Of a stretch of 64,000 nt of DNA, positions 1 to 10,269 are shown one piece after another (within the stretch, counting starts at the first letter, position 1; each line of letters begins with the position of its first letter). Made by a program: the position numbers and the translations under genes. The DNA comes from Eunapius fragilis. Taxonomy: Eukaryota; Porifera; Demospongiae; Spongillida; Spongillidae. The stretch is from the NCBI GenBank assembly GCA_963681505.1, contig OY811974.1, positions 8,518,239-8,582,238 of the forward strand. Reading direction: 5' to 3'. The notes beneath the pieces are model-generated. The model saw only the letters and a list, made by a program, of their open reading frames with translations. It searched no databases and was not told the origin of the DNA.

Positions 1-289
1 GGCTGGCGTCGATGGTAATCCACATTGTTGTATCATTACTTTGGATTTAGTAGTACTAACTTCTAAACCCCATGTCTCCGCCGCCTTAGTGAACCGGTTG
101 ATAAAGTCTTGTAACAATGATTGGCTATGACAGGTGGCCATAAGATCATCGGCAAACCTTAGTTCTGATATGGTCATCTTCAAAGGAAGCTTGTACCCGC
201 TTCTGCGGAAAAGCTTTCCATCAATCTTATAATTAAGCTGTACATCACCTTCATAACCAGATAAAGCAGTGTGAATGACTTGATCGAAG
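1..289 (-). mobile_element. LINE reverse transcriptase fragment
   Basis: The minus strand is open through the whole stretch and encodes part of a non-LTR retrotransposon reverse transcriptase. The catalytic FADD box lies in the run ELRFADDLMATCHSQS, followed by the usual helix and a GLEVSTTKSKVM segment, an arrangement typical of CR1/RTE/L2-type LINEs. The piece is cut by the window edge on one side. On the other side it abuts sequence shared with AAA copies B and C at about 290, so either this LINE or a rearrangement removed the 5' half of AAA copy A. The clade is not determined. Confidence 0.8.
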
Positions 290-1315
290 TAGCATTTGGG
301 GGCTGGTCTTTCAAAGGCTGTCATACTGTGATGATGTGTTAGTCTATAAGTATATGCAGTCATTCCAGGTGTTTAAATTTCACCCCAATCCAAAGAGGTG
401 TGGTCTTCATCAAAACCACTTTCCCCACCCCTCCAGTTGTTGCCACGGCTACGTCAGGGTGCATGGTTTATGTTTACATACACGTACATGTAAAACATTC
501 GGATAATTTGCGTTGCATTGTGCTAGAAGTGATGTATATGTATTTGGCTATCTGTGCCTTCTGAGTGTTTGTGTGTGTACTTGCATCACTGTGTAAAAGG
601 TTATATCAAATAGTGTACATGTATGTCATTCGTTAGCAGTGTATAAAATTGCATATTGGGACATCATTTTGTTGTGTATGCACTAGTATTGTAGCCTTCA
701 TCATTGTGCATGTATTGGGCTATTATTATGTCTGTATGCATAGCATGCTCACCTTGACACTGGGCTAAATCACCAGTGTTTGTATTGGCTACATTGTATA
801 TGTTTGTGTGTGTGTGTTTGTGTGTTTGTATGTGTGTTTGTGTGTGTGTTTGTGTGTTTGTATGTGTGTGTGTGTGTGTGTGTGTTTGTATGTGTTTGTA
901 TGTGTGTGTGTGTGTGCTTTGGTAGAAGTGCAGTTTGCTGGCTATGCACACACAACATGTGTGTTAGTACAGCAGTGACTATGTGCATGCATACATGGTC
1001 ACTGCTAAGGGACATTGCTGGGTGAAACTGTTCAATATACCAGTGTGTGTGTGTGTGTGTGCATGCGTGTGTGCGTATGTGTGTGTGTACATGTACAGTG
1101 TACATGTATGTGTGCGTGCGTGCATGTGTGTGTGCTTTGACTGACTGCAGTACATCTACAGTGTATGTATGTCATTTTAGCATGCAAATGATGTAATGCA
1201 AAATGATGTAATGTGTACGTACTGGAGCTGACAGAGTCCTGTTTCCATTTGAGCTGTATGTACATGAACTGGTCCTGTCCTGTTTCCATTCCGTTCATCT
1301 TGCCTCTGTTTCCAG

Positions 1316-3926
1316 CTGCCGTAGTGGCACCTGATGTGAGCTGGTCCCACCTGGCCATGAGCTATGAGCTAACAGGAGGACTGATACGTAACGCTGTCCT
1401 CTCTGCACTGGCCTTGGCCATCAAGGGTTGCCATGGCGGCACACTTGTCATCACAGAGCAGCACCTTATGGAGGGAGCCAGACTGCAGCTAAGGTGTGTG
1501 TGTGTGGAGAGAGTGAGGGAGGGGGAGGGTTGGTGGCAATTTAATTAGTAGATAAACCACTGTATACAAGTATACATGTATATGACAAAGATGACGACTG
1601 TTAGGGATTTAGATATTTAAATGGTGCCTAGCCATAAAGTATATCATTAAGCTTGTGAATATTGTGTACTTTTATTTATACTAAAGGCATGACCAGGTAT
1701 TACATCTGTGCACATTTAGCCAATGGGTTAGTGGCATTTAGCTGATGAGTCATATGACGTTTATGAACCATTAATTAATTGTATTCTTTTTTACTTTGAG
1801 GGGGGGGATGCTCGCTAAAAAGTTTTATCTCATTGGCACCTGGACTTATTATTTTTCAAGCTGGCAGGTGCAGGGTTGGTGGAAGGTGTTTTAGTAATAC
1901 TATGAGTATGTATGGATGTGGGCGTGGCTGGTCAAGGTTGCTCTTGTTGTGTGTACTGAATATCTCTACCTGCTCTCGATAAATTACATCTACTGTACTT
2001 AAAATAGTCCAAATGTCAAGCTTCTTTACGTGTTCAAATCAGTTAGCAATATTGATGAAAGTTAGCCAAATTAACCCCCTGGCAACCCCCTGGGGAAATA
2101 TCTCCTTTGCTACCTCCCCCCCCCCCCCCCCCCCCAGGGGTCTGCTAGAGATGGTGGACTTTGAGAGGCGGGTCATCCCCACCTTTGGTCTGAGGGACCT
2201 GGTGTACAGCCAGCCTACCATGGATACCCTCCAACACTTCCTCGTGGCCGCCAAGGCACGCAAGTTTGTGGCCGCCCAGTGGGGCTTCTCCTCTGAGGAG
2301 AACGTGGCCCAGACCCACGGCATCATTCTGCTGGTGTGCGGGCCTCCCGGGAGCGGGAAAACGGCCATCGCCCACGCCATGGGCTACGAACTAGGGCAGC
2401 CAATAAAGGTACTCTCCACACCCTCATCCTGGGCCATGTACATGAATATGAGTTGACATATAACTTTACATGTATAACAATAACCACACCAAACATCTAC
2501 ACATGTACATATAATTACCACGTAATAATAACTATGGGCATTTATAGCAACTACATGAACCAAAATTACATCTATTATTACAGGTAATTGTATATTCCAT
2601 GTTGGTTGGTGAAAGCTTGTGGTCAACTGGCGAGGGTGGAGAGTGGTTAGGGAGGGTGGAGGTGTGGTTAGTAGAAGTGGAAGGTGTGTTGATACAGGTG
2701 GCAGATAATCTTTTCTGTTTCAAAAAACAACGTAAATAGTGCAGTTGCACAAACTTAAGGTTTTGTTTAGCAGATAAGGAGGAAGGGTGTGGTTAGTTAG
2801 GGTAGAAGTTTAGTTGATGAAGGTGTGTTCCTCTCACCCCTCCCTCATACCCCCTCCCTCCCCCCTCACAGGAGGTGAACTGCACAGAGCTTCTCTCCCA
2901 CACGATGACTGCCAGTCCCAGGAACAATAGGGGCGTGGCTGCCTTCTTCAAAGATGCCCAGAGGGCCAATGCCATGGTGGTACTGGACGGAGCAGAAGTT
3001 ATCCTGGGAAGCTATGGAGGTGTGCTCTATTCAGAGTGGTATGTATATATTTCAAATGCTAGCTTTTGTTCTCTACAGTGGGCAGTTTGGTATCCAGCCT
3101 TGTTGGGTGTGAGACCGTCACCTTGGCATATCAGATTGAGCACTACAACGGGATAGTTGTCCTCACCAGTCGACAGCCGCTGGGCCAGTTGGACGTGCCA
3201 CGCCTACCTAGGCTGAGGTACATGTAGTTATGGTTGTGTGCACATGTGGATACGATTGCAGTGTAGTTGGTGTACTGCACATATTGAAATGCATAGTTTG
3301 TGCAGACAATAATGTAAAATGAATATGGCCAGACATGGAAGGCCAATGACACTACATGCATGTACCCATATCCCCATCTACACTAACAGCACACATGTTG
3401 TGTACCTATGACATGTCGCATACTTGTAAATGTCTGATACAAGTATTAGTTCTGATTTAAATGTCTTGAATATTTAATACCAACATTGGGTCTTCTAGTA
3501 CCATTAATGTAGCGTAAGGGAATATTTCACATGTAATTGATGAGTCTGCAGTATAATAATTGTACCGTTGAACTAATTAACTATAATAGTATTATGCATA
3601 AATGGCTGACCATTGAAGGTTAAGCAGTCCTTATTCTGCAGGTACCTATAGGAATTATTTTCATGCAGGCAGATATATGTGTACATCACATCATCACATG
3701 TACACACACTTGTACATCACATCATTACATACGTGTATACGTGCACTTGTATGTCACGTTGTACATCATCGCACCATTACATGTACGTGTACACATGCAC
3801 ACACTACAGATATGTTCTAGACCTCCACCCTCCTGACGTCCAGCTAAGAATGAAGCTGTGGGCCAAGCTGATACCAAGGAGAGCACCTGTGAGCACTGGT
3901 CTGGATTTTGTGGGGCTAGCAGAGAG

Positions 3927-3979
<53 letters not shown>

Positions 3980-4238
3980 TGTGTGTGCATGTATTTACAT
4001 GTATGTGTATGTGTGTATATGTGTGTGTGTGAAGCAGTGGTGACTTGCCTTCTATTTGCACAGGTTTGAGTTTACTGGTGGGCAAATTGCCAACAGCATA
4101 TGTTATGCCTCAGAGTGGGCATCAAATAGACCGCATTCAAATGCAGTCATCACAAATGACGACCTCAATGCAGCAGCAGAAGAGGAGTGGAAAAGAATGC
4201 AGCAGGGAATTTCTCCTGCAATGGGCATTTTTCAGTAA
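1316..4238 (+). CDS. Double-AAA ATPase, copy A, 3' part only
   Basis: Exons read from splice sites and phase: 1316-1493, 2138-2408, 2872-3038, 3086-3217, 3810-3926 and 4064-4238 (stop TAA). The first exon encodes the lid of the first AAA module ([12 protein letters not shown]). The rest encode the second AAA module: Walker A GPPGSGKT, a Walker B-like MVVLDGAE, a sensor-1 region VVLTSRQ, and a C-terminal lid FTGGQIANS ending in GIFQ. The intron after 3926 starts with GC (AG|GCAAGT), as in the other two copies. The exons for the first AAA core are absent; sequence upstream of 290 is LINE. I see no broken frame in these six exons. The gene name is not recognised. Confidence 0.85.
2117..2137 (+). 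promoter_or_regulatory. Poly-C splice acceptor tract
   Basis: An uninterrupted C run directly precedes the CAG acceptor of the Walker A exon. The same acceptor in copies B (before 24595) and C (before 60781) has C runs of other lengths, so this polypyrimidine tract is a mononucleotide microsatellite. Confidence 0.7.
3930..4032. repeat. TG microsatellite in an AAA-gene intron
   Basis: A (TG)n tract follows the GC donor of the last intron in copy A. It is shorter in B (26360-26422) and of different length in C (62575-62685), so it is length-variable between copies. Confidence 0.9.
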
Positions 4239-4520
4239 CTGAGTTTGTAATTGTAGTTGAGTTCGTTGATGGCACTGCTGAAAAGTGCAGTAAAGAATTT
4301 TTAATACATGTAGTTTCAAGTGATTGTGTAAATATTCCTAATACATTTACATGCATACATAAATTCCATCTTAAAGCCGTCCAAAATGAGATAGCAATGA
4401 AAATCCACATGTTGTTCAGTAGAGGTAGAGTCATTGTCACACTCCTGTGGGAACAGGAAGCAACAGACACTTTTGGTCAGCATGAACAATCTAATTAACC
4501 TGATCTTTGAGCACAGTGCC

Positions 4521-4639
4521 TAGTCTCGTACCCAGACCCACATCGCAGCTGCGGATGGAATACATCACCGCCTACGCGACTCGCGTAGGCGGTGATGTAT
4601 TCCATCCGCAGCTGCGATGTGGGTCTGGGTACGAGACTA
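4521..4639. mobile_element. 119-bp perfect palindrome MITE
   Basis: Two 59-bp arms are exact reverse complements around a single central base. The ends are TAGTCTCGTACCC and GGGTACGAGACTA. It is flanked by the 9-bp direct repeat CACAGTGCC (4512-4520 and 4640-4648). Copy B has one unduplicated CACTGTGCC here with no insert (about 26903), which is an empty site. An 8-9 bp target duplication suggests a hAT or Mutator-type family, but the family is not identified. Confidence 0.9.
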
Positions 4640-5510
4640 CACAGTGCCAGTCGTTTCTTCAGCAATTCCCATTGTTCTGTACGCACGGAAAAATAACCAT
4701 CGCTACTGCTGTAACGCTCGCAAAGATAATTAGCATAGTTTACATATGTGGTCAACTTTTTCACACCTAATAACTTATGATATTTAAAAGTTAGTATAAT
4801 ACATAAAAATACGCAGGGTAATAGCCTGCACTCATCCACAAAAATGCTTCCAAAAATGAAACTTTTGTGTGTTGAATCGATATAGAATGACCCATTACCT
4901 GCAGCGAAATCACTACCTCGCTTGCATCTACAAAATTAGTTCAATTCAGCCACACCTAACAGTAAGCACTCATATAATAAATATGGCTAAGGGGACTTTA
5001 CATACTCTTTACCAAGTTTATCTATTTTCCTTTGAGAATGCAAGTTGCTCCAGGAAAAAGTTCTAGCAGATGAAATACTGCGACATTATTCCATGGAGAA
5101 CATACAACTCAGAAGAGGAAAACAAGGATGTTTGTCTTGCTCCTTGACAGCCGACTGTACTTTACTAAGAACGGATGGGACACCCATCTGCTGATATATA
5201 AACAATGTGAGAATACTGTTTGGATATAGGCTACCACGTAAAAAAACATATTTTTTTATTTCAGTGGAAGGCAGGAATATAAAACGGTCGATAAAATGGC
5301 CATGCAATGTTTAAATTATCACCATCACGTACTATCTGCGATAACATTGCATCATGCATGTATTATTATTCGGTATATGCATGGCATGTAATCCCGACAT
5401 GTCTGTCTCGAAATGCCATTCGATATTGACTTAAGCTCCATGCAGCGCCATACATGATGGGATTATGATATCTGTGCCCCATGTAGTGCTAGGGTTTAAA
5501 ATGGCGTGCG
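4640..5510. other. Downstream flank of AAA copy A, no gene seen
   Basis: Non-coding flank shared almost base for base with 63294-64000 and, from about 4880 on, with 28235-28855 in unit B. Open frames here are short and differ between copies. I see no gene. Confidence 0.6.
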
Positions 5511-5536
5511 CCCCCCCCCCCCCCCCCCCCCCCCCC
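5511..5536. repeat. Poly-C tract of 26 bases
   Basis: Uninterrupted C homopolymer. The matching tract in unit B starts at about 28853 and has a different length. Confidence 0.95.
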
Positions 5537-5892
5537 ACAAATACATGCAAGTACATGTATGGTATCTGCATGTGTAGGAAGCAATCCTAACTTGGAAGTC
5601 TGCATGGGCATAATAAACTATACGCCTGTGAGTAGACAAAACATTGTGTGCCGGTTGTGGATTGAACAGTGTTTCTGTGGTGTACGGCACAGTGTGCATG
5701 CGTGGTGTGTGGACTGAAATGTGTTTGCATATGTGTGTCCGATGAGGACTGAATGGTGTACACGTATGTGTATTTGTAGGACTAAAAGTATTAAGATGTG
5801 TGGACGTTGCGCGTGTGTGAACTGAACAGTGTGAAGTGCAGCTGCAGGTTGGGTGCATGTGTGCAGTGAAGTTGTATGTGATCATAGATTAT

Positions 5893-6018
5893 GATCATAG
5901 GACTATGACATTTTCCCTTACTATTACAGACCCTTGTTTCCTTGCTTTTTACACCACCACTGTCTATATCTCACCAACTTTCTCATGGGGAATGTTTTTA
6001 GTTACTTGTTTCATAAAT
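5893..6018. mobile_element. Half copy of the 46203-46475 hairpin MITE family
   Basis: The run from CATTTTCCCTTACTATTACA through CACCAACTTTCTCAT to TTTACTTGTTTCAT-like sequence matches the right arm of the full hairpin at 46203-46475. The left arm is missing. The same half copy occurs at 29444-29565 in unit B. Confidence 0.7.
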
Positions 6019-6030
6019 TTTATTCTCATG

Positions 6031-6251
6031 CATAACTGCATGATAGTTTGGAATTTACAATATATTTACTACTGATCAAGTGCGGTACAAATGCGTTAGT
6101 AAATATGGTATATGTGACATCAACACAATAGTAAATATAAAGCTTTCATTTACTATAGCGGAAATGTCACAATACAATATTTACAACACATTTGCACCAT
6201 ATTTGAACAGCTAGTAGTAAATATACTGTAAATCCAAACTTTCATGCAGTG
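6031..6251. mobile_element. Foldback MITE of the ACTGCATGAAAGTTTGG family
   Basis: Long imperfect terminal inverted repeats of about 90 bp run from ACTGCATGATAGTTTGG to CCAAACTTTCATGCAGTG. Two relatives lie in unit B, at 29107-29321 and 29566-29783. Confidence 0.8.
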
Positions 6252-6504
6252 ATATCTCTAATTATACGCCTTACACTGACCGTACACATGTAGTTGATTG
6301 TAAATCATTTGCTACTTCTCCTGTAGTTTTCTGGTTTGGTATTGACAATTTTAAACTTGTCAAGATCCTGCCTTGTAATGATACGAGTAGCATTCAGTAC
6401 GGCCCAAATATAACATTACAATTAATATACAATTGACTATTTCCTCAAGTAGGCACTTTTCCAGCCAATTCTGAAGCTATTGGTCGACTTACCATTCTTT
6501 AATT

Positions 6505-6760
6505 GTGTTCCTATCCTAAGTTATGCGTGGTCAAGAAGAAGGATAATTCTGGGACTGGGTACGCGAGGACGTACCAGTACTCTTTTGTTCTCTACAACCG
6601 CGCGATTTTGCGACATAAAACATAGGACGAAATTAATCACTTTCGTCTTCTCGTTCGATTACAACAACTAGCTAAACGATCCGATCGTCAGGAGTCTCGT
6701 TATCACGGCTCGTGTGTTTTTAATGATTTCATAGACGGGATCAAGTCCTATATATAAGGT
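6505..6760 (+). pseudogene. Unclassified repeated coding fragment
   Basis: One frame is preserved between this copy, 30036-30290 and 46861-47045: a CSYP-x-LCV segment, a run of lysines, SGTGY, then a VLYNR-x-x-LRHKT motif. In this copy the frame meets a TAG just after HKT; the unit B copy has TAC there and continues to a GIKFYM end. It is probably the remnant of a mobile-element or multicopy gene. I do not recognise the family. Confidence 0.45.
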
Positions 6761-7035
6761 TGTAAGCGAAACTTCCGATGATGTGATGTGGATTGAACAG
6801 TGCGTGTGGTGTGGGCTGGAATATGTGTGCATGGGTGGTATGTTTACTGAACAGTGTGCTTGTGGAATGAACAATCTGTGTGTGTGAATGTGTGCGTGTG
6901 TGTGGACAGAACAGTGTGTGTAGTGTGCGGTTGGCTGCATGTGTGCAGTAAAGTGTGTGGATGTGCGTGTGATTATATCTATGGTGTGATGTGGAGTGTG
7001 TACTGAATAGTGTGTGTGGAATGAACTGCCTGTGT

Positions 7036-7141
<106 letters not shown>

Positions 7142-7643
7142 AACAGCGTGTGTTCGTGTGGATTGCATAGTGTGTGCGGTTTGTGGAATAAAGCTAAGGG
7201 TAGGAATCTTCATAAGTACTAACCTTTGTTGTACTTTCGATACAATCACGGAAAGCAGACATAGTACTGAATCTTTAAAAAAATCTACTAAGCTTTGTTG
7301 TAGAAGTAACTTTCGATGCACCTATATTACATTGGAAATCTGTCCTCAATTACTAGTACCTGTACTCTCCATTCTAGGCCCTATATACATAGACCATATC
7401 ATATTCCTCAGTTGTGATGTATACAGGGCCTGGACATGAGATAAATTGCTAAGGGTTACCGTACATTAAAACATATGCCATGTCATGCATGATCATTAAA
7501 AGGTCCTAAATCATGCATATTAAAATTTAGGCCCTAAACTACCCAACTAAGCCTATCGTTCAGGACCTATCATGCGTACTGCTAATATTATCGTAATCCG
7601 GACTCGGACTTTTCCGGGAATTGTTGAGACAGTGTTGTACATG

Positions 7644-7926
7644 TATTTATACACCTGCAGCATAACGGAGAACGATGTTGAATATGAATTGCAAACGTAA
7701 TTTTGACGTACAGCACACCAATGCCCGTATCCAGGTCCGCTTGCTTACTCTCGGTCCGTACACGCGGGATAACATGCATATGCCGATCACGTAAGACGGT
7801 TGCGATCACGTGCTAATATGTGCCTGTCATTGCGCTTGCAAGCCGCTGTGACTGTCTGAAGTCCTTGAGGGAACAGTTGCGGTTTGTGGGCTTCTTGTTT
7901 AGACGGTTGTGTCACAGCCTGGACCG
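7644..7926. other. Upstream region of the micro-exon peptide gene
   Basis: Unique sequence after the end of the A/B homology and before the TATA box of the peptide gene. No gene is seen. It should contain the upstream control region of the gene starting at 7988. Confidence 0.4.
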
Positions 7927-7934
7927 TATATAAG
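7927..7934 (+). promoter_or_regulatory. TATA box of the secreted peptide gene
   Basis: TATATAAG stands 61 nt before the ATG at 7988. A start site would be expected at about 7955-7960, giving a short 5' leader of about 30 nt. Confidence 0.65.
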
Positions 7935-7987
7935 CAGCCTAACAATTTTGGATCAAACTCAGATTTCTCGGACTACAACGTTCAACG

Positions 7988-9390
7988 ATGGCCTCAATAA
8001 TCGTGAAAGTAGCTGTAATTGCAGCCGTTTTTGTCATCGCCGTACACGGCCGACCTCGCAATGATGAGCGAGGTACTGCAGATATTATGCATAACATTGA
8101 CATGTAATTGTTATACATTTACAATTTGAATGAAAGGTATGGAAGAGGAGATGAAATCTAATGGTATGTTTGTATGCCTCATTCCTTCTCCCCCCCCCCG
8201 AGCCCTTCCGTAAACATGTATCACCCAAATCCCACATTGTATGTGACCGGCCGTTAACAAACAATGATATATTGCTCCACCAGGCTGTTGGACATCTGTA
8301 AGTGTGCAACGTAAACTTGTAGCCACACTAAACATATTTTACTTCTTCATATGATATTCACCTCATGACAACGAAGTGCGTAAGTTCATCCACTGATAGA
8401 TGATCTTCAATTCTTGGATTATTTTGCTTCCAATGCATAATGATATTCAAGACAGTAAGTTAGTCACTCACATCAACGATTGCGTTACTTGTATTTGCCG
8501 CATAGTCTCCAGGCCATGTAAGTACTCAAGATTGGTGGTGGTAAGAAAACCACATTTTGCTCCATGAACGTAAAATGGCGTCTCTCAAATCACTTATCTC
8601 TTAGTGCGTAAGTGCGTCAATGAAATTTATGGCATAATATTTACTTATCCTCTAAATTTCCAAAACAGGCCGGCCTTGAATGCGATTACGTGAGTACAAT
8701 TTTCAACATGCATGCCCCACGGGATGGTAAACGATTGCTACATCCCAATCCTCGTTCCACAATTAATCTCTTAGTGCGTAAGTGAATTTTGATTAGTACA
8801 TTATGCCACCTAATATACTTGAATGCATTTTCACATCAGCATCCATTCGTAAGTATTTGTTACAATGACGAACCATTCATTTGTCCGTTCAAATTCAACG
8901 ACGGCCTCCTCGATGGACTTTACAGATAGTAAGCGATGACTGGTAGAATTTATGTCTCAAGTTATAAGCTTTTCTTCTTTTGCATTTGATTTCTAGCGAG
9001 TGAGTTATCCAATTAATTGTACAGTTGTTTCAATAAGTGAATGCATTGTAATATAACTTCAAAAACGATCTCCTTTTTTTCCAGAAAGTAAGTAAATCAT
9101 GCCGGTTCTCTGTCATGTTAAACACTTTCGGTTGCCTTTTATTCTAGTGTGTAAGTATAAATGCAACAGTTTGAAGTGACCTCCATATGTATACCACCTA
9201 AAGTGCAAAAACTTTGGGAATTGCTCTTGAATTTGAAGCATGTACGTATTTTTTGAATTATATGAATCTGCTTTTATGCTATGTAATTTTATCGTCTCTG
9301 TTGCCTCAATTACTTCAACCAAATTGGTACGTCTCTCATCGTATCAATAAATCAATTTAACAGGTCTATCCGAATTATAGCACTCCATGA
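7988..9390 (+). CDS. Secreted six-cysteine peptide from a micro-exon gene
   Basis: Predicted 64-aa precursor from 15 coding exons: 7988-8072, 8284-8297, 8377-8379, 8452-8454, 8506-8517, 8605-8607, 8669-8689, 8775-8777, 8840-8848, 8926-8928, 8997-8999, 9085-9087, 9148-9150, 9239-9241, 9364-9390. Every internal exon has an AG acceptor and a GTAAGT, GTGAGT, GTAAGC or GTACGT donor. The first intron is phase 1 and all later ones are phase 0. Exon 1 is a signal peptide (MASIIVKVAV..., cut predicted after AVHG) followed by RPRNDER. The rest carries six cysteines spaced C-x3-C-x5-C-x4-C-x2-C-x6-C, within the range of inhibitor-cystine-knot (knottin) peptides, and ends in YSTP and TGA. Introns are 51-122 nt apart from the first (211 nt). 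Four of the six cysteines are each encoded by their own 3-nt exon. Function is unknown; a secreted defence or signalling peptide is inference. No copy exists in unit B. Confidence 0.8.
8377..9241 (+). other. Run of nine single-codon exons
   Basis: Nine predicted exons are exactly 3 nt: TGC 8377, ACA 8452, TGC 8605, TGC 8775, ATA 8926, CGA 8997, AAA 9085, TGT 9148 and CAT 9239. Larger exons of 12, 21 and 9 nt (8506, 8669, 8840) are interspersed. Typical contexts are CTCTTAG-TGC-GTAAGT, TTCTAG-CGA-GTGAGT and TTTCCAG-AAA-GTAAGT. All are phase 0 on both sides, so skipping any one keeps the frame. Confidence 0.75.
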
Positions 9391-10269
9391 ATATTTGAAG
9401 CGGCATCTACCCTACCCGAGTACGTTAACTCATTGGTTTATTGTACTCATGGTTGACTCATAAATTTCCCAGACCATTCACAAAATGCAGTTTGAGCTAT
9501 GTAGGACATATAGGACTTGCAAGTTGCGTTTTTTTTTTAATTGGCTGTGTTTTTCGGCGCTCAATGAAAACAATTCTCTAATATATGTATTTCAATTCTC
9601 CTCGCGCGGCACGTACATGCAAATAAAATCAAAACAGTGTGATACGTTCCAGTGTTGCCGCGGTAAAAAAAATTTGGACTAACCGTTATTATTAACCGCG
9701 AGATGTGTATCGCAGGTAGTCCATTTAACCTTGGTTAATCTACATTTCATTTCTATTGCATACGGCGGGAAAAACGAGTGAAAAGCAAGCAGAGCCGAGC
9801 GACTTAGTGCCTGCCGCCTGCTCTCCCATATCACAATTCACAGCGTGGCCTACTACGTATACTGAGATATGCAGGGTCAACTCACGCTAATGTATGCAGA
9901 TACGTAAGCATACATGCGCATATGCGGACCAGTATGTTGGCTCGTACAAAATATGCAAATATCAAGAGCAGTGTGCAGAAGGGGGTTTACTATTCGAAGG
10001 GTATCAAACAATTAAACACACTTAATTTGGAAACGAGCGTGTGCAGTATAAATAGTGCGTAATTAATAGGAATATTTAAGCCAGAGATCAATACTTTGTA
10101 CACAGAAAAAAAAGGTTTGAAATACATTTGGCCATCTTTTTCAACAATTTTATAACATGGCATTTTAAATTCATGATGATATCTGTAGTTTGTGGAAAAT
10201 ACAACAGTTTGCGTCAGTTTTCCACGGATATACATATTAGCCTCCACCGTTGTAGTATTATTCGTAGAA
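9391..10269. other. 3' flank of the peptide gene, mostly empty
   Basis: Contains a likely polyadenylation signal AATAAA at 9622-9627, 232 nt after the stop codon. At 9650 a hAT-like terminus, CAGTGTTGCCGCGG, begins; its mirror image ends at 35680 in another locus. No partner end was found here. Otherwise AT-rich, with no gene seen. Confidence 0.5.
9622..9627 (+). promoter_or_regulatory. Polyadenylation signal AATAAA
   Basis: First AATAAA downstream of the micro-exon gene stop codon on the coding strand. Confidence 0.5.

Noticed and set aside
664-1105. His/Thr-rich and Cys/Val-rich frames
   Set aside because: Translations of TG/CA microsatellites; no splice or conservation support.
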